A program made the position numbers and the translations under genes. A stretch of 64,000 nucleotides of DNA from Bacteroidales bacterium (GTDB lineage: Bacteria > Bacteroidota > Bacteroidia > Bacteroidales > Muribaculaceae). Within the stretch, counting starts at the first letter, position 1, and every line of letters begins with the position of its first letter. The stretch spans positions 1-64,000 of the forward strand of contig SFJG01000003.1 of the NCBI GenBank assembly GCA_004555955.1, written 5' to 3'. The notes beneath the pieces were generated by a model. It did not search any database and was not told the origin of the DNA. It saw nothing but the letters and a program-made list of their open reading frames with translations. This document shows, piece after piece, positions 8,387 to 17,391 of the stretch.

Positions 8387-9910
8387 CTATTCCCACTCGA
8401 TTGTTGCCGGTGGTTTTGAGGAGATGTCGTAGCAAACGCGGTTGACACCTTTTACCTTATTAATAATATCGTTACTTACCTTGGCAAGGAATTCGTAAGG
8501 GAGATGCGCCCAATCGGCTGTCATCGCATCGGTACTGGTCACGGCACGCAATGCCACGGCACGCTCGTAAGTGCGCTCGTCGCCCATCACACCGACACTC
8601 TGCACGGGAAGCAGAACCACGCCGGCTTGCCAAACTTTGTCGTATAAGCCCCAATCGCGAAGTCCTTGAATAAAGATATCGTCGGCATTTTGGAGTATTT
8701 CGACTTTCTCACGAGTAATGTCGCCAAGGATACGCACAGCCAAGCCCGGACCGGGGAAAGGATGGCGATTGATGAGGTGTTCGGGCATACCGAGTTCGCG
8801 CCCTACCCGACGCACTTCGTCTTTGAAGAGCAATCGCAACGGCTCGCAAAGCTTTAGATTCATCTTTTCGGGCAAGCCGCCTACGTTGTGGTGACTCTTG
8901 ATGACCGTCCCGGTTATAGAAAGCGACTCGATGCAGTCGGGATAGATGGTACCCTGAGCAAGCCAACGTACGTCGGAAATCTTGTGCGCCTCCTCGTCGA
9001 ACACGTCGATAAATCCCTTGCCGATGATTTTACGCTTGCGTTCCGGCTCGGTAACGCCCTCCAATTCGGCGAAGAATTTTGCCGAAGCGTCGACGCCAAC
9101 GACGTTGAGTCCGAGGCCTTCGTAGTCGCGCATCACGTTTTGGAACTCGTTTTTGCGGAGCAACCCATGGTCGACAAAGATGCAAGTCAAGTTGCGCCCG
9201 ATAGCCTTGTTGAGTAGGACGGCAGCCACCGACGAGTCGACGCCGCCACTCAGTCCGAGCACAACCTTATCGTTGCCAAGCGTTGCCTTGAGGTTGGCAA
9301 CCGTTGTGTCGATAAACGATGCCGTGCTCCAGTCTTGGTGAGCGCCGCAGATGCCAACCACGAAGTTTTGCAGCAAGCGAGTGCCTTCGACCGTGTGGAA
9401 CACTTCCGGGTGGAATTGCACGCCCCAGACCTTTTCGTCGGCGATTTGATAGGCAGCGATTGCAACCTTTTCGGTCGAAGCAATCGTTCGGAAACTGTCG
9501 GGGATGGCTGTGATGGTGTCGCCGTGACTCATCCACACCTGGCTGCCCTCCGAAATGCCATGCAGCAACGGGTTTTGGCTGTCGAATTTCGTCAGATGCG
9601 CTCGCCCGTATTCGCGAGTACCGGCAGGCTCCACGCTACCGCCGTTGGCATAGGCGATATACTGAGCGCCATAGCAAATACCCAGCAGTGGATAGCGTCC
9701 GCGAATGGTCGACAAGTCGATGCGAAACGCCTTTTCGTCGTAGACCGAGAACGGGCTTCCCGAAAGGATTACGCCGATAACATCGGCATCGTCCAACGGC
9801 ATTTTGTTGTACGGCAAAATTTCACAATAGACGTTCAGTTCTCTGATGCGACGTGCTATCAGTTGCGTCGTTTGTGAGCCGAAGTCTAAGATTATAATTT
9901 TCTCGTGCAT
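8387..9910 (-). CDS. guaA: GMP synthase (glutamine-hydrolysing)
   Basis: Converts XMP to GMP using glutamine and ATP, the last step of GMP synthesis. Full length at 507 residues. The N-terminal class I glutamine amidotransferase domain has the nucleophile in GICYGAQ (Cys79) and the His-Glu pair in VQFHPEVFH. The synthetase half has the PP-loop [11 protein letters not shown] near residue 220, and the C-terminal dimerisation domain ends in PPATIEWE, as is usual for GuaA. It lies 16 nt downstream of the antiporter gene on the same strand, so it may be co-transcribed with mgtC and the antiporter (inference). Confidence 0.97.
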   Translation of the reverse strand: MHEKIIILDFGSQTTQLIARRIRELNVYCEILPYNKMPLDDADVIGVILSGSPFSVYDEKAFRIDLSTIRGRYPLLGICYGAQYIAYANGGSVEPAGTREYGRAHLTKFDSQNPLLHGISEGSQVWMSHGDTITAIPDSFRTIASTEKVAIAAYQIADEKVWGVQFHPEVFHTVEGTRLLQNFVVGICGAHQDWSTASFIDTTVANLKATLGNDKVVLGLSGGVDSSVAAVLLNKAIGRNLTCIFVDHGLLRKNEFQNVMRDYEGLGLNVVGVDASAKFFAELEGVTEPERKRKIIGKGFIDVFDEEAHKISDVRWLAQGTIYPDCIESLSITGTVIKSHHNVGGLPEKMNLKLCEPLRLLFKDEVRRVGRELGMPEHLINRHPFPGPGLAVRILGDITREKVEILQNADDIFIQGLRDWGLYDKVWQAGVVLLPVQSVGVMGDERTYERAVALRAVTSTDAMTADWAHLPYEFLAKVSNDIINKVKGVNRVCYDISSKPPATIEWE

Positions 9911-9925
9911 AATTGATTATATATG

Positions 9926-12274
9926 TTAGACAAGTTGTTTAATTTTTGCTTTATCGCCAACGAGCCAAAGGTTGTCGCCACAGAGGAGCACGGTGTCGGC
10001 TGCGGGAGCGACAAAAGTGCCGTCGCTACGCTCCACCGAAACAATCACTGCGCTATAGTGCTCGCGGATGTTGGTTTCGCGGATGCGTTTGCCCAGAAGC
10101 GGAGAGTCGGCGGGCAGAACGATGCTTGTAAACTCCATTTCAATCTCATCGTCGAACGTTTGAGGGTTGCTTTCGACGATGGTCAGCAGTTGCTGAATCT
10201 GCTCGTCGGTACCGATAACGCCAAGCGTATCGCCCGGAAAGATGCGTGTATCGCCTTTGGGTACGGCAATTGTCGACGAGCCGCGCTGAATGCTTGCCAC
10301 GTTGACGCCGAAGCGACTGCCGAGGTTGGAATCGGCAAGGCGTTGCCCGACGAACGGGCAGCTGTAGCCGACGTTGACATAGGCAAGGTGCATATCGCTG
10401 ACGAGGTTATTGTTTTTGCCACTGCGGCGCAGTTCGCGCTCGTTGAGGTTGTTGATAAACTTCGTTTCGATTCGGCGCAAACGTTTGCGTACCGATTTGG
10501 AGAAATAGATGGTTATCAAGATAAAGATTGCCAGCGCGAAAGCCACTGCAATGACGTGCGAATACACATCGATGACAAATCCGACAAGGAAACCGAAGGC
10601 AATGAGCACGCGTAGCAAACGCATTGCAATGAAGGGCACGTTGGAATGTACGCTGGCTTGCAACTTTTCGTGCTCCCAACGCTTTACCGACGGATAGCAC
10701 AGCGCCAAGAGCGACGGCGCCATCGCAACTATAGTGATTGCCGTTCCGAGCAGATTTGCCCAAACTTCGCTCATCGCATTTTTCAGCATAGGGAAAAGCA
10801 AAGCGTGCGAAAGGTAGAGGATGGCAACCAAGATGACCGAATAAAGCATAATGCGCCACACGTTACGCACGGCTATACGCTTCCAGAGCGCAGTCAGTTC
10901 CGACTCGTTGCGCGTCGACGCTTTGCTATAGCCTTGTAGCAAGGAATTGAGCCGCGGCGGCATTTTCCGCTCAACCCATCGGCTGAACGGGTCGGAGAGT
11001 TTGATGAAATACGGCGTAAAGAACGTGGTAACGACCGATACGGCTACCACAATCGGATACAAATTGGCGTCAATCACGCCGAGCGACATGCCCAACGTGG
11101 CTATGATGAACGAAAATTCGCCGATTTGCGTCAACGAGAAACCCGACTCTATGGCAATGCGCATGGGCTGCCCGGTGGCAAGCATTCCGATGGTGCCGAA
11201 CACTATCATTCCCACGATGACAATCAGCGACAGCGTAAGTATAGGCGAAAGATAGTGCGTAATGATTTGCGGGTCGACCATCATACCTACCGAGATGAAA
11301 AACACGGCTCCAAACAAATCCTTTACGGGCGAGATGACGCGCTCAATGCGCTCGGCATGGCTTGTCCCGGCAAGTATCGACCCCATAACGAAGGCACCCA
11401 ACGCCGACGAAAAGCCGAAATAGGTGGAGCATATCACCATCAAGAAGCACAGTCCGACGGAAAAGACCAAAAGAAGTTCGTCGGTAAGCACCCGACGTTG
11501 ACGATTGAGGAACGACGGTATGACGTAGACACCTATCAAGAACCACAGAACAAGGAAAAATACCAGTTTGGCAATACTGAAAATCAGTTCGTTACCCGAC
11601 ACGGTGTTGTTGATGGCAATCGACGACAGCAACACCATCATAACCACGGCAAACAAGTCTTCGACAATAAGCACAGCCAGCACCTGAGTGGTAAACCGTC
11701 GGTGCATAAGGTTGAGGTCGCTCAGCGCTTTTAGGATTATCGTGGTCGACGACATCGACAACATTCCGCCGAGAAACAGACTGCTGATAAACGAAAAGCC
11801 CATCAGTTTTCCGGCAAAAAATCCGGTGGTCATCATTCCGGAAATGATGACGAGCGCCGTTATAGCAGCAGAGCCGCCAACGTTGACCAATTTCTTGAAA
11901 CTGAACTCCAAGCCGAGCGAGAAGAGCAAGAAGATGATGCCCAACTCCGCCCAAAAGTTGATATTAGCCTCGCCGACGACGGTGGGAAAGAATCCGCAAT
12001 GCGGACTAACCAGAAATCCGGCAACGATGTAGCCGAGCACAACTGGCTGGCGCAGGCGTTTGAAAATCACGGTTGCTATCGCAGCCACAACGAGAATCAA
12101 TGCCAAGTCGGATATCAGACTTGTTTCCGACTCTTCGCCTACCCGATGTTGCGTCTCAGGCTGCTCGGTGACGGTTTGGCGCAATGCGGAAGCGGTCGAC
12201 ACTTCTTCCACGGCGGAAGTTTTCACCATCGAAGTGAAATCCGTCAGGTTGAAGTATTTGTCGATTCCTATCAT
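9926..12274 (-). CDS. CPA2-family cation:proton antiporter with two RCK-C domains
   Basis: A 782-residue inner-membrane exchanger. After a ~50-residue polar N-terminus there are roughly twelve transmembrane helices with the Na+/H+ exchanger fold (VLGYIVAGFLVSP; LFLGGMLSMSSTTIILKA; LAVLIVEDLFAVVMM; SGFSLTQIGEFSFIIA). After a second hydrophobic cluster (~470-600), two TrkA-C/RCK-C modules occupy the C-terminal ~170 residues. A TrkA-N nucleotide-binding domain is not evident, unlike KefB/KefC. Likely exchanges K+ or Na+ for H+, gated by a small ligand. Its ATG overlaps the mgtC stop by 4 nt (ATGA), indicating translational coupling. Confidence 0.85.
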   Translation of the reverse strand: MIGIDKYFNLTDFTSMVKTSAVEEVSTASALRQTVTEQPETQHRVGEESETSLISDLALILVVAAIATVIFKRLRQPVVLGYIVAGFLVSPHCGFFPTVVGEANINFWAELGIIFLLFSLGLEFSFKKLVNVGGSAAITALVIISGMMTTGFFAGKLMGFSFISSLFLGGMLSMSSTTIILKALSDLNLMHRRFTTQVLAVLIVEDLFAVVMMVLLSSIAINNTVSGNELIFSIAKLVFFLVLWFLIGVYVIPSFLNRQRRVLTDELLLVFSVGLCFLMVICSTYFGFSSALGAFVMGSILAGTSHAERIERVISPVKDLFGAVFFISVGMMVDPQIITHYLSPILTLSLIVIVGMIVFGTIGMLATGQPMRIAIESGFSLTQIGEFSFIIATLGMSLGVIDANLYPIVVAVSVVTTFFTPYFIKLSDPFSRWVERKMPPRLNSLLQGYSKASTRNESELTALWKRIAVRNVWRIMLYSVILVAILYLSHALLFPMLKNAMSEVWANLLGTAITIVAMAPSLLALCYPSVKRWEHEKLQASVHSNVPFIAMRLLRVLIAFGFLVGFVIDVYSHVIAVAFALAIFILITIYFSKSVRKRLRRIETKFINNLNERELRRSGKNNNLVSDMHLAYVNVGYSCPFVGQRLADSNLGSRFGVNVASIQRGSSTIAVPKGDTRIFPGDTLGVIGTDEQIQQLLTIVESNPQTFDDEIEMEFTSIVLPADSPLLGKRIRETNIREHYSAVIVSVERSDGTFVAPAADTVLLCGDNLWLVGDKAKIKQLV

Positions 12275-13011
12275 AAGTTGAAGTCGCTGTCGAACGACAC
12301 GGTTTTGATGTTATTAAACTTGCGAAGAGCGGCGAACAGCGCTCGCATATCGAGATTCGACTTGACCAACGTGACCATATTGACGACCGTCGTTTGCCTC
12401 TCGAAATCTTGCTTTAGGAACGTATCTACCACCCTGACATTGTGATTATTGAGTTCGTTGGTAATGTCGGATAGCGAGAAATCGATGCCGCACAATTCGA
12501 TGCGTAGCGTTTTTGTTTTCCAGCCGATGTTGACGCGTTGCTCATAGTCGCTCACTCCGGTAAGCACGCCAACCATAAGCAAAGTAGCAACGATACCCAC
12601 AAGATATAGACCGGCGCCGACAGCCATACCAATCATCGCCATCAGCCAAATTCCGGCAGCCGTCGTCAGGCCCTTAATGGTACCCTTCATGCGAATGATA
12701 GCCCCCGCACCGAGGAAACCGATACCGGTAATAACCTGAGCGGCAATGCGCCCCGGGTCACCGTTTTTCAAGCCGATATATACTTGGGGAATGTAGATGC
12801 TCAGCAACATTGCCAACGCTGCGCCTGCCGAGATTAGAGCAAAAGTACCCACTCCGGCAATCTGGCCGCGGCTCTTACGCTCGTAGCCGACAATACAGCC
12901 AAGAGCCACGCTCAACAAGAGTCGTGCACTTGCGCTCAACAGATTAACCTCCGTTGCACAGCACGCCTTGACAGCAGAACCCACTATGTCGGTAATAGTT
13001 GCCAATTCCAT
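12271..13011 (-). CDS. MgtC/SapB-family membrane protein
   Basis: A 246-residue inner-membrane protein. The frame extends upstream to 13116, but the ATG at 13011 is chosen because the extra residues would be read through a repeat and the promoter itself; MgtC proteins normally begin just before the RLLLSVALGCIVGYER motif, here at residues ~27-43. Other landmarks are GTFALISAGAALAML, PGRIAAQVITGIGFLGAGAI and GLTTAAGIWLMAMIGMAVG. The C-terminal ~80 residues form a small ACT-like soluble domain. MgtC proteins affect ATP synthase, Mg2+ or phosphate homeostasis. Coupling to a cation antiporter suggests an ion-homeostasis operon (inference). Confidence 0.88.
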   Translation of the reverse strand: MELATITDIVGSAVKACCATEVNLLSASARLLLSVALGCIVGYERKSRGQIAGVGTFALISAGAALAMLLSIYIPQVYIGLKNGDPGRIAAQVITGIGFLGAGAIIRMKGTIKGLTTAAGIWLMAMIGMAVGAGLYLVGIVATLLMVGVLTGVSDYEQRVNIGWKTKTLRIELCGIDFSLSDITNELNNHNVRVVDTFLKQDFERQTTVVNMVTLVKSNLDMRALFAALRKFNNIKTVSFDSDFNL

Positions 13012-13015
13012 ATTG

Positions 13016-13046
13016 CAAAGATAGTGCAAGGTGAGCGAAAAACAAA
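13016..13046 (-). promoter_or_regulatory. Consensus promoter of mgtC carried by a repeat
   Basis: On the minus strand TTTG (13043-13046), exactly 19 nt, then TATCTTTG (13016-13023). Only 4 nt separate the -7 element from the ATG at 13011, so the transcript probably starts at or next to the A of the start codon. Confidence 0.8.
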
Positions 13047-13161
13047 GCGAAAACGGAGTTTTCAGATTTGTTTTTCCGAACCGCAGCCTATCTTGCGCGT
13101 AGCGAAAGTAGTGCAAGGTGAGCGAAAAACGGATAAAACCGCCATCGGCGGTGGTTGTTAG
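13016..13161 (-). repeat. Dispersed repeat family 2 (promoter repeat), copy 1
   Basis: About 146 nt that align, in inverse orientation, with 14022-14174. Each copy begins with a GGCGGT hairpin block and contains two units of the form TTTTTCGCTCRCCTTGCAC followed by a -7-like octamer, 87 nt apart. The outer unit here is degenerate (TCCG, 19 nt, TACTTTCG at 13103-13110); the inner one is a full consensus promoter. With copy B of family 1 it accounts for most of the 561-bp gap between mgtC and the HU gene. Confidence 0.8.
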
Positions 13162-13204
13162 AGTGGATGAGTGTGATTGGGGATGAGTAACTCGACGACG
13201 TCAA

Positions 13205-13334
13205 ACACGCCTGCCCGGTCGCACCGAGGCGCGACCCTACGACCGAATGGTGTCTTCTGTGGTGTATTATGCGTATATGTAGGGTTGCGGCTTGCTGCGA
13301 CCTACCAGGCGATAGTTTTTCGTTCTGCAAAGTC
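13205..13334 (-). repeat. Dispersed repeat family 1, copy B
   Basis: About 130 nt, the inverse of 8157-8275. It contains the extra block CGTAGGGTCGCGCCTCGGT, giving an imperfect version of the palindrome found complete at 8321-8348. Adjacent to promoter-repeat copy 1; no reading frame inside. Confidence 0.8.
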
Positions 13335-13349
13335 TCCGACTTAGCACGG

Positions 13350-13388
13350 ACAATGAGCAAAATCTATGCAATTTAGCTCATTGTTTTT
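13350..13388 (+). terminator. Terminator-like hairpin without an upstream plus-strand gene
   Basis: ACAATGAGC pairs with GCTCATTGT across a ~17-nt loop and is followed by seven T. The genes on both sides run on the minus strand, so either it blocks antisense transcription or is a repeat remnant. Confidence 0.5.
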
Positions 13389-13402
13389 TTATTTTCAGAC
13401 TG

Positions 13403-13434
13403 TCCCCACCTAGCCGCGAGCGGCAAGGTGGGGA
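13403..13434. repeat. 32-nt inverted repeat
   Basis: TCCCCACCT-n-GCCGC pairs with CGGC-n-AGGTGGGGA around GAG. It is GC-rich in an AT-rich gap, so probably another small palindromic intergenic element. Confidence 0.6.
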
Positions 13435-13505
13435 TATAACGATAAAATTCAGAAAAACAAATCCTTATTAAAAAATTAGTTAAAAGTCGGATCGTACAAA
13501 CTCAT

Positions 13506-13547
13506 AAAAAACAACAAAAGAGAAACCAATGAGGCTTCTCTTTTGTT
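13506..13547 (-). terminator. Terminator of the HU gene
   Basis: A 15-bp near-perfect stem (13513-13527 with 13533-13547) is followed on the minus strand by GTTTTTT, 25 nt after the HU stop. Confidence 0.8.
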
Positions 13548-13572
13548 ACGAGTTGGTTGATTCGTGCTTAAA

Positions 13573-13845
13573 TTATTTAACTTTAGCAGCGAGTTCTGCA
13601 CCGGCTTTAAACTTAACAACTTTCTTAGCCGGAATAACGATTTTTTCTTTAGTTGCAGGATTGATACCTGTTCTTGCGCCCTTTTCAACTACAGCGAATG
13701 TACCGAAACCAATAAGAGCAACTTTGTCATTGTTAGCCACGGCATCGGAGATTGCTGCAAGAGTTGCGTCCAACGCTGCTTTTGCGTCAGCTTTTGTAAG
13801 GTTTGCCTTTTCGGCAATAGCATTGATTAATTCTGCTTTATTCAT
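13573..13845 (-). CDS. hup: HU-family DNA-binding protein
   Basis: A 90-residue nucleoid protein that bends DNA as a dimer. It has the full HU/IHF layout: helical N-terminus MNKAELINAIAEKANLTKAD, the core ALIGFGTFAVVEKGARTGINP with the signature GFGTF, and the DNA arm RTGINPATKEKIVIPAKKVVKFKAG containing the intercalating Pro. Length is typical of the class. It is monocistronic, with its own consensus promoter and terminator. Confidence 0.95.
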   Translation of the reverse strand: MNKAELINAIAEKANLTKADAKAALDATLAAISDAVANNDKVALIGFGTFAVVEKGARTGINPATKEKIVIPAKKVVKFKAGAELAAKVK

Positions 13846-13877
13846 AATAAAAAATGTTTAGGTTTTGTTTTTCTCGA

Positions 13878-13908
13878 CAAATGTAAGTTTTTCTAAACAA
13901 ACAACAAA
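13878..13908 (-). promoter_or_regulatory. Promoter of the HU gene
   Basis: On the minus strand TTTG (13905-13908), 19 nt, TACATTTG (13878-13885). A near-perfect match to the Bacteroidota consensus, expected for an abundant protein. Confidence 0.8.
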
Positions 13909-14021
13909 ATATATTCAAGAAAAAATTAAAAAATAAATAAAAATATAACGAAAAATACGGCTTCGCCGCGGTTATTGGTATTGGTTATTGGTTAAAGTAT
14001 CTAACCCAGAACCTCTAACCT

Positions 14022-14174
14022 CTAACCACCGCCACGGCGGTTTTACCCGTTTTCGCTTTGTTTTTCGCTCGCCTTGCACGATTTTCGCTTCGCGCAAAGT
14101 AGGCTGCGGCTCGGAAAAACAATTCTGAAAACTTCGTTTTCGCTTTGTTTTTCGCTCGCCTTGCACTACTTTTG
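14022..14174 (+). repeat. Dispersed repeat family 2 (promoter repeat), copy 2
   Basis: About 153 nt, the inverse counterpart of 13016-13161. It starts with the ACCGCCACGGCGGT hairpin, has an outer unit (TTTG 14057-14060, 19 nt, GATTTTCG) and, 87 nt later, an inner unit that is a full promoter. Together with the preceding AT-rich tract and a short TATTGGT tandem repeat (about 13974-13996) it occupies the 369-bp gap between HU and the TPR gene. Confidence 0.8.
14144..14174 (+). promoter_or_regulatory. Consensus promoter at the end of repeat copy 2
   Basis: TTTG (14144-14147), 19 nt, TACTTTTG (14167-14174). It drives the TPR gene that starts at 14215, with a ~35-nt leader. Confidence 0.8.
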
Positions 14175-14214
14175 TCAAATAATAAATAAGGAATACAATA
14201 AGAAATAGAATAAT

Positions 14215-15207
14215 ATGAACAGACTTTGGATAACAATCATATTAATGTTTAGCGTGTTGTGTTGCTACGGCGACGACCAACGCACTGCCGACAACAAGAC
14301 GAAACTCGCTGCCGAAATGCTCAAAACGGGCAACACCGACGAAGCACTTCCGCTGCTTATCGACGCAAAACGTATCTACGAGAAAATCGGCGAAACGAGT
14401 ATCGTCAACTATGCGCGCAACCTTTATCTTCTTGGCCAATGCCATATGTCGTCATCGCCTGCCACGGCAAAAAAATACACTTCGTCGGCTGCTGAACTCT
14501 ATCGACGCTTGCTGGGCAAAGACAACCGCGATTTTGTCGACTGCTACCGTGCGTCGGGACGCGCCTGCCGCCTTTCGGGCGACGCTGAAACGGCGCTGAC
14601 AATCCACAAAGAGTCGACCGAGCTTCTTCGCAAGTTGCATGCCGACAATCGCATCATCGCAGATGCTCTCGACGAATGTGGCGACGACTATGCCGCACTC
14701 GATGAGTATGGCAACGCCGTGCGCTGCTGGGACGAGGCTCGCGAGTTGGTCGACAAGTACACAAAGGCATACGATGGATACTTGCGCAAAAGCATCGACG
14801 CTCTCAAGAAAGGTGGCGCTACCGCGAAAAAGATTGGCAAATATAACGGGTTGATGCTCGAGAGCGACGTGTTCAACGGTCGTGCCGACGCGCCCGAACC
14901 GGACGCCAAGCCGGAATACCGCCCGCAAAAGCCATTGCGCCCTAACGGCAAAAAGCCCGAAGTGATTGTCATCGGCGCCGAAACCGACTCCGTTGCAACC
15001 GAATCCACGCCGATAATCAACAAAAATCCCATCGTGACAACAAAAACCGACGAACTCATAAAAGTGGAAAACGAGGAAAAGTCGGAAAAAGTAGAAAAGA
15101 GCAACAAAGCGGAGAAGCCCAAAAAGCAACGCACGTCGAAGCGGAGCCGTCGCAAACAAAAGAAGCAAGAGGAAAATGACCGCAAAAACGGCATATTTAA
15201 GTTTTAA
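14215..15207 (+). CDS. Secreted TPR-repeat protein
   Basis: A 330-residue exported protein of unknown role. Residues 1-19 are a signal peptide (MNRLWITIILMFSVLCCYG). About 25-200 are helical tetratricopeptide-like repeats, with alternating small residues as in EALPLLIDAKRIYEKIG and AVRCWDEARELVDKY. The C-terminal third is low complexity: Pro-rich, then strongly basic and Lys/Glu-rich (about 275-325), ending in GIFKF. TPRs usually mediate protein contacts, here presumably periplasmic. It could be a lipoprotein if a Cys near residue 16 were used, but the lipobox is poor. Monocistronic by context. Confidence 0.65.
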   Translation: MNRLWITIILMFSVLCCYGDDQRTADNKTKLAAEMLKTGNTDEALPLLIDAKRIYEKIGETSIVNYARNLYLLGQCHMSSSPATAKKYTSSAAELYRRLLGKDNRDFVDCYRASGRACRLSGDAETALTIHKESTELLRKLHADNRIIADALDECGDDYAALDEYGNAVRCWDEARELVDKYTKAYDGYLRKSIDALKKGGATAKKIGKYNGLMLESDVFNGRADAPEPDAKPEYRPQKPLRPNGKKPEVIVIGAETDSVATESTPIINKNPIVTTKTDELIKVENEEKSEKVEKSNKAEKPKKQRTSKRSRRKQKKQEENDRKNGIFKF

Positions 15208-15319
15208 TTGTTGTTTTTAAATTAATTTCACAGTCTTAACAAAACACTGTATAGCAACGAGTTATATCACAAAAACAATAATATATGCCAAAAAATTCGG
15301 CATAGTCAAGAAAAATTCG

Positions 15320-15327
15320 CACCTTTG
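15320..15327 (+). promoter_or_regulatory. Weak -7 element before the nucleotidyltransferase gene
   Basis: CACCTTTG differs by one base from TAnnTTTG. The leader would be about 80 nt. Confidence 0.35.
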
Positions 15328-15411
15328 CACTCGTCAAAAGCAAAAGCGCCGACATTGTGTGCCTCAGAACAGATAAAGAGGCGACGTAAACACTAAGGAA
15401 TAACAATCATT

Positions 15412-16311
15412 ATGAAACCTACCCTATTAGTACTTGCTGCCGGTATGGGCAGTCGCTACGGAGGACTGAAGCAACTCGACGGAGTCGGTCCCAACGGCGA
15501 AACAATTATGGATTATTCAATCTACGACGCAATACGAAGCGGATTCGGCAAAGTCGTATTCGTAATTCGTAAAGATTTTGAAGACGATTTTAGAAGAATC
15601 ATACTATCCAAATACGAAAACCACGTGCCGGTTGAAGTGGTCTTCCAATCGCTCGATACGCTACCCGAAGGCTACACGTGCCCGGCAGAGCGCGTAAAGC
15701 CATGGGGCACAAACCATGCCCTTATGATGGGCGCCGAAGCAATCAACGAGCCGTTTGCAGTAATCAATGCCGACGACTTCTACGGACGCAATTCGTTCGA
15801 AGTGCTTGCCCAAGAACTATGTCGTCTACACGGAGAAGGCGACTACTGTATGGTAGGCTTCCACGTGGGCAACACCCTCTCGGAAAGTGGAACGGTGGCT
15901 CGCGGCGTGTGCAGCACTCGCAACGGCTTACTCAACACCGTGGTTGAGCGCACTTCGATAGGTCGTGCCGCCGACGGCAACATTGTGTTCACCGACGAAA
16001 ACGGCGTGGTACAAACCCTCGAACCCGACACACTCGTGTCGATGAATATGTGGGGCTTTACGCCCGACTACTTCCGCTTCAGCGAAGACTACTTCAAGAC
16101 GTTCCTCAACGAAAACATCAACAACCTGAAAGCAGAGTTCTACATCCCGACGATGGTCAACATACTCATCACCGGTCAACGCGCAACGGTGAAGATGCTC
16201 AGCTCAACGTCTAAATGGTTTGGCGTAACCTATGCCAACGACCGCGAAAGCGTGGTCGAAAAGCTACAGGCTCTCCACAATTGCGGAGAATATCCCGAGA
16301 AACTGTTCTAA
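15412..16311 (+). CDS. Sugar-phosphate nucleotidyltransferase
   Basis: A 299-residue GT-A-like nucleotidyltransferase (NTP_transferase family). The activation loop LAAGMGSRYGGLKQLDGVGPNGE at the N-terminus matches the G-x-G-x-R-x(n)-K signature for binding NTP and phosphate, and INADDFYG near residue 120 provides the metal-binding Asp. The family transfers an NMP to a sugar-1-phosphate, producing UDP-, dTDP- or GDP-sugars for envelope or storage glycans. The specific sugar cannot be assigned; close Bacteroidales homologues are usually annotated only generically. It is not in a glycan cluster here. Confidence 0.82.
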   Translation: MKPTLLVLAAGMGSRYGGLKQLDGVGPNGETIMDYSIYDAIRSGFGKVVFVIRKDFEDDFRRIILSKYENHVPVEVVFQSLDTLPEGYTCPAERVKPWGTNHALMMGAEAINEPFAVINADDFYGRNSFEVLAQELCRLHGEGDYCMVGFHVGNTLSESGTVARGVCSTRNGLLNTVVERTSIGRAADGNIVFTDENGVVQTLEPDTLVSMNMWGFTPDYFRFSEDYFKTFLNENINNLKAEFYIPTMVNILITGQRATVKMLSSTSKWFGVTYANDRESVVEKLQALHNCGEYPEKLF

Positions 16312-16387
16312 AAAACGGTTTCCACAAAGCGTGACACAAAACATTTTACTTTAGATATTTGTTGTACAACTTAAAGTATTTACTATT

Positions 16388-17314
16388 ATGAGTGAACAAA
16401 TGGAAGATAAAGAAATGGAGAAAAGCCGAAAATACGTCAAAATCGGCGGTTTTATCGTTGTTGTCGTCCTGCTATGCTTGATAGCATTAGCATTCGGCTC
16501 GTGCGGACAATCGAAAACGGAAATGCAAGCCCAAATCGATTCGCTTAAGCTGGAAAACGACCAGCTGCGCCTCGCCGGAGAATACGAGCAACTAAACACA
16601 GAATTCCAACAATACGAAAACCAAGCTCAGTATCTGCAGAACGATTCACTTCTCGACAAATACACTGAGGCTAAAAACAAGGTCGAAAAACTGTTGGTGG
16701 AACTCAAAACGCAGAAAATCACCAATGCAAAGCGCATTAACGAACTCAAAGGCGAAATTGCCACGCTCAAAAAACTTATGCGCCACTACGTTGAAATAAT
16801 CGACTCGCTCAGCAAAGAAAATGCCGGGTTGAGAGCAGAAAACGCTGAAATAAAAGAGCGTAACCAACAGCTGACAAGCACCGTCAACGACTACTCGCAA
16901 AAGAACGAGCAGCTCAATCAGCGCATGCAACTCGCCGAGAAACTCAACCTCAGCGGCCTAACACTGACTGCACTCAACAAGAAAGGCAAACCCGAGAAAA
17001 AGTTGGAAAAAGCAAAACAACTGCAAATCAACTTCACAATTCCGCAAAACAACTCCACCCCGGTTGGCGAAAAAACCTTCTATGTGCGCATCGTAAGTCC
17101 TGAAGGCAACGTCTTGGGCGGCGGTAAAACATTCGCTTTCGAAGGCGGGAAGGTGGAATATTCCGAGAAAAAGTCAATCGAGTACGACCAACAAGAAGCA
17201 CACTTGACAGTATACCACAACATCTCGACAGCGCTGACAAAAGGCAACTACATCGTCGAAGTGTTCGTCGACAACTACCGCCTCGCATCAAAAACATTCG
17301 CACTGACGAAGTAA
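16388..17314 (+). CDS. Membrane-anchored coiled-coil protein
   Basis: A 308-residue protein with a short charged cytoplasmic N-terminus, one transmembrane helix (~17-38, IGGFIVVVVLLCLIALAFG) and then a long coiled coil (~45-195) rich in Glu, Lys, Leu and Gln. Residues ~205-308 form a beta-rich domain (FYVRIVSPEGNVLGGG; GNYIVEVFVDNYRLAS), probably periplasmic and immunoglobulin-like. Cys39 after GS does not make a convincing lipobox because the hydrophobic segment starts too late. Proteins of this shape are common in Bacteroidales and have no assigned function. Confidence 0.6.
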   Translation: MSEQMEDKEMEKSRKYVKIGGFIVVVVLLCLIALAFGSCGQSKTEMQAQIDSLKLENDQLRLAGEYEQLNTEFQQYENQAQYLQNDSLLDKYTEAKNKVEKLLVELKTQKITNAKRINELKGEIATLKKLMRHYVEIIDSLSKENAGLRAENAEIKERNQQLTSTVNDYSQKNEQLNQRMQLAEKLNLSGLTLTALNKKGKPEKKLEKAKQLQINFTIPQNNSTPVGEKTFYVRIVSPEGNVLGGGKTFAFEGGKVEYSEKKSIEYDQQEAHLTVYHNISTALTKGNYIVEVFVDNYRLASKTFALTK

Positions 17315-17357
17315 TCGAGGCAACATCCGTTGCGGTTATACAATGATAAAAATAGTT

Positions 17358-17391
17358 CAAGCCCGGCGGTTACAAATACCGACCGGGCTTG
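17358..17391 (+). terminator. Terminator-like hairpin after the coiled-coil gene
   Basis: CAAGCCCGG pairs with CCGGGCTTG, with an inner GGT/ACC pairing. The following T tract is short, so termination strength is uncertain. Confidence 0.55.

Noticed and set aside
13350..13434. Hairpins considered as a small RNA gene
   Set aside because: No promoter can be matched to them and they lie among dispersed repeats, so a repeat or antisense terminator is simpler.
14452..15168. 238-codon minus-strand frame opposite the TPR gene
   Set aside because: Phe-rich composition is the mirror of the Lys/Glu-rich tail on the plus strand; no start signal or promoter.
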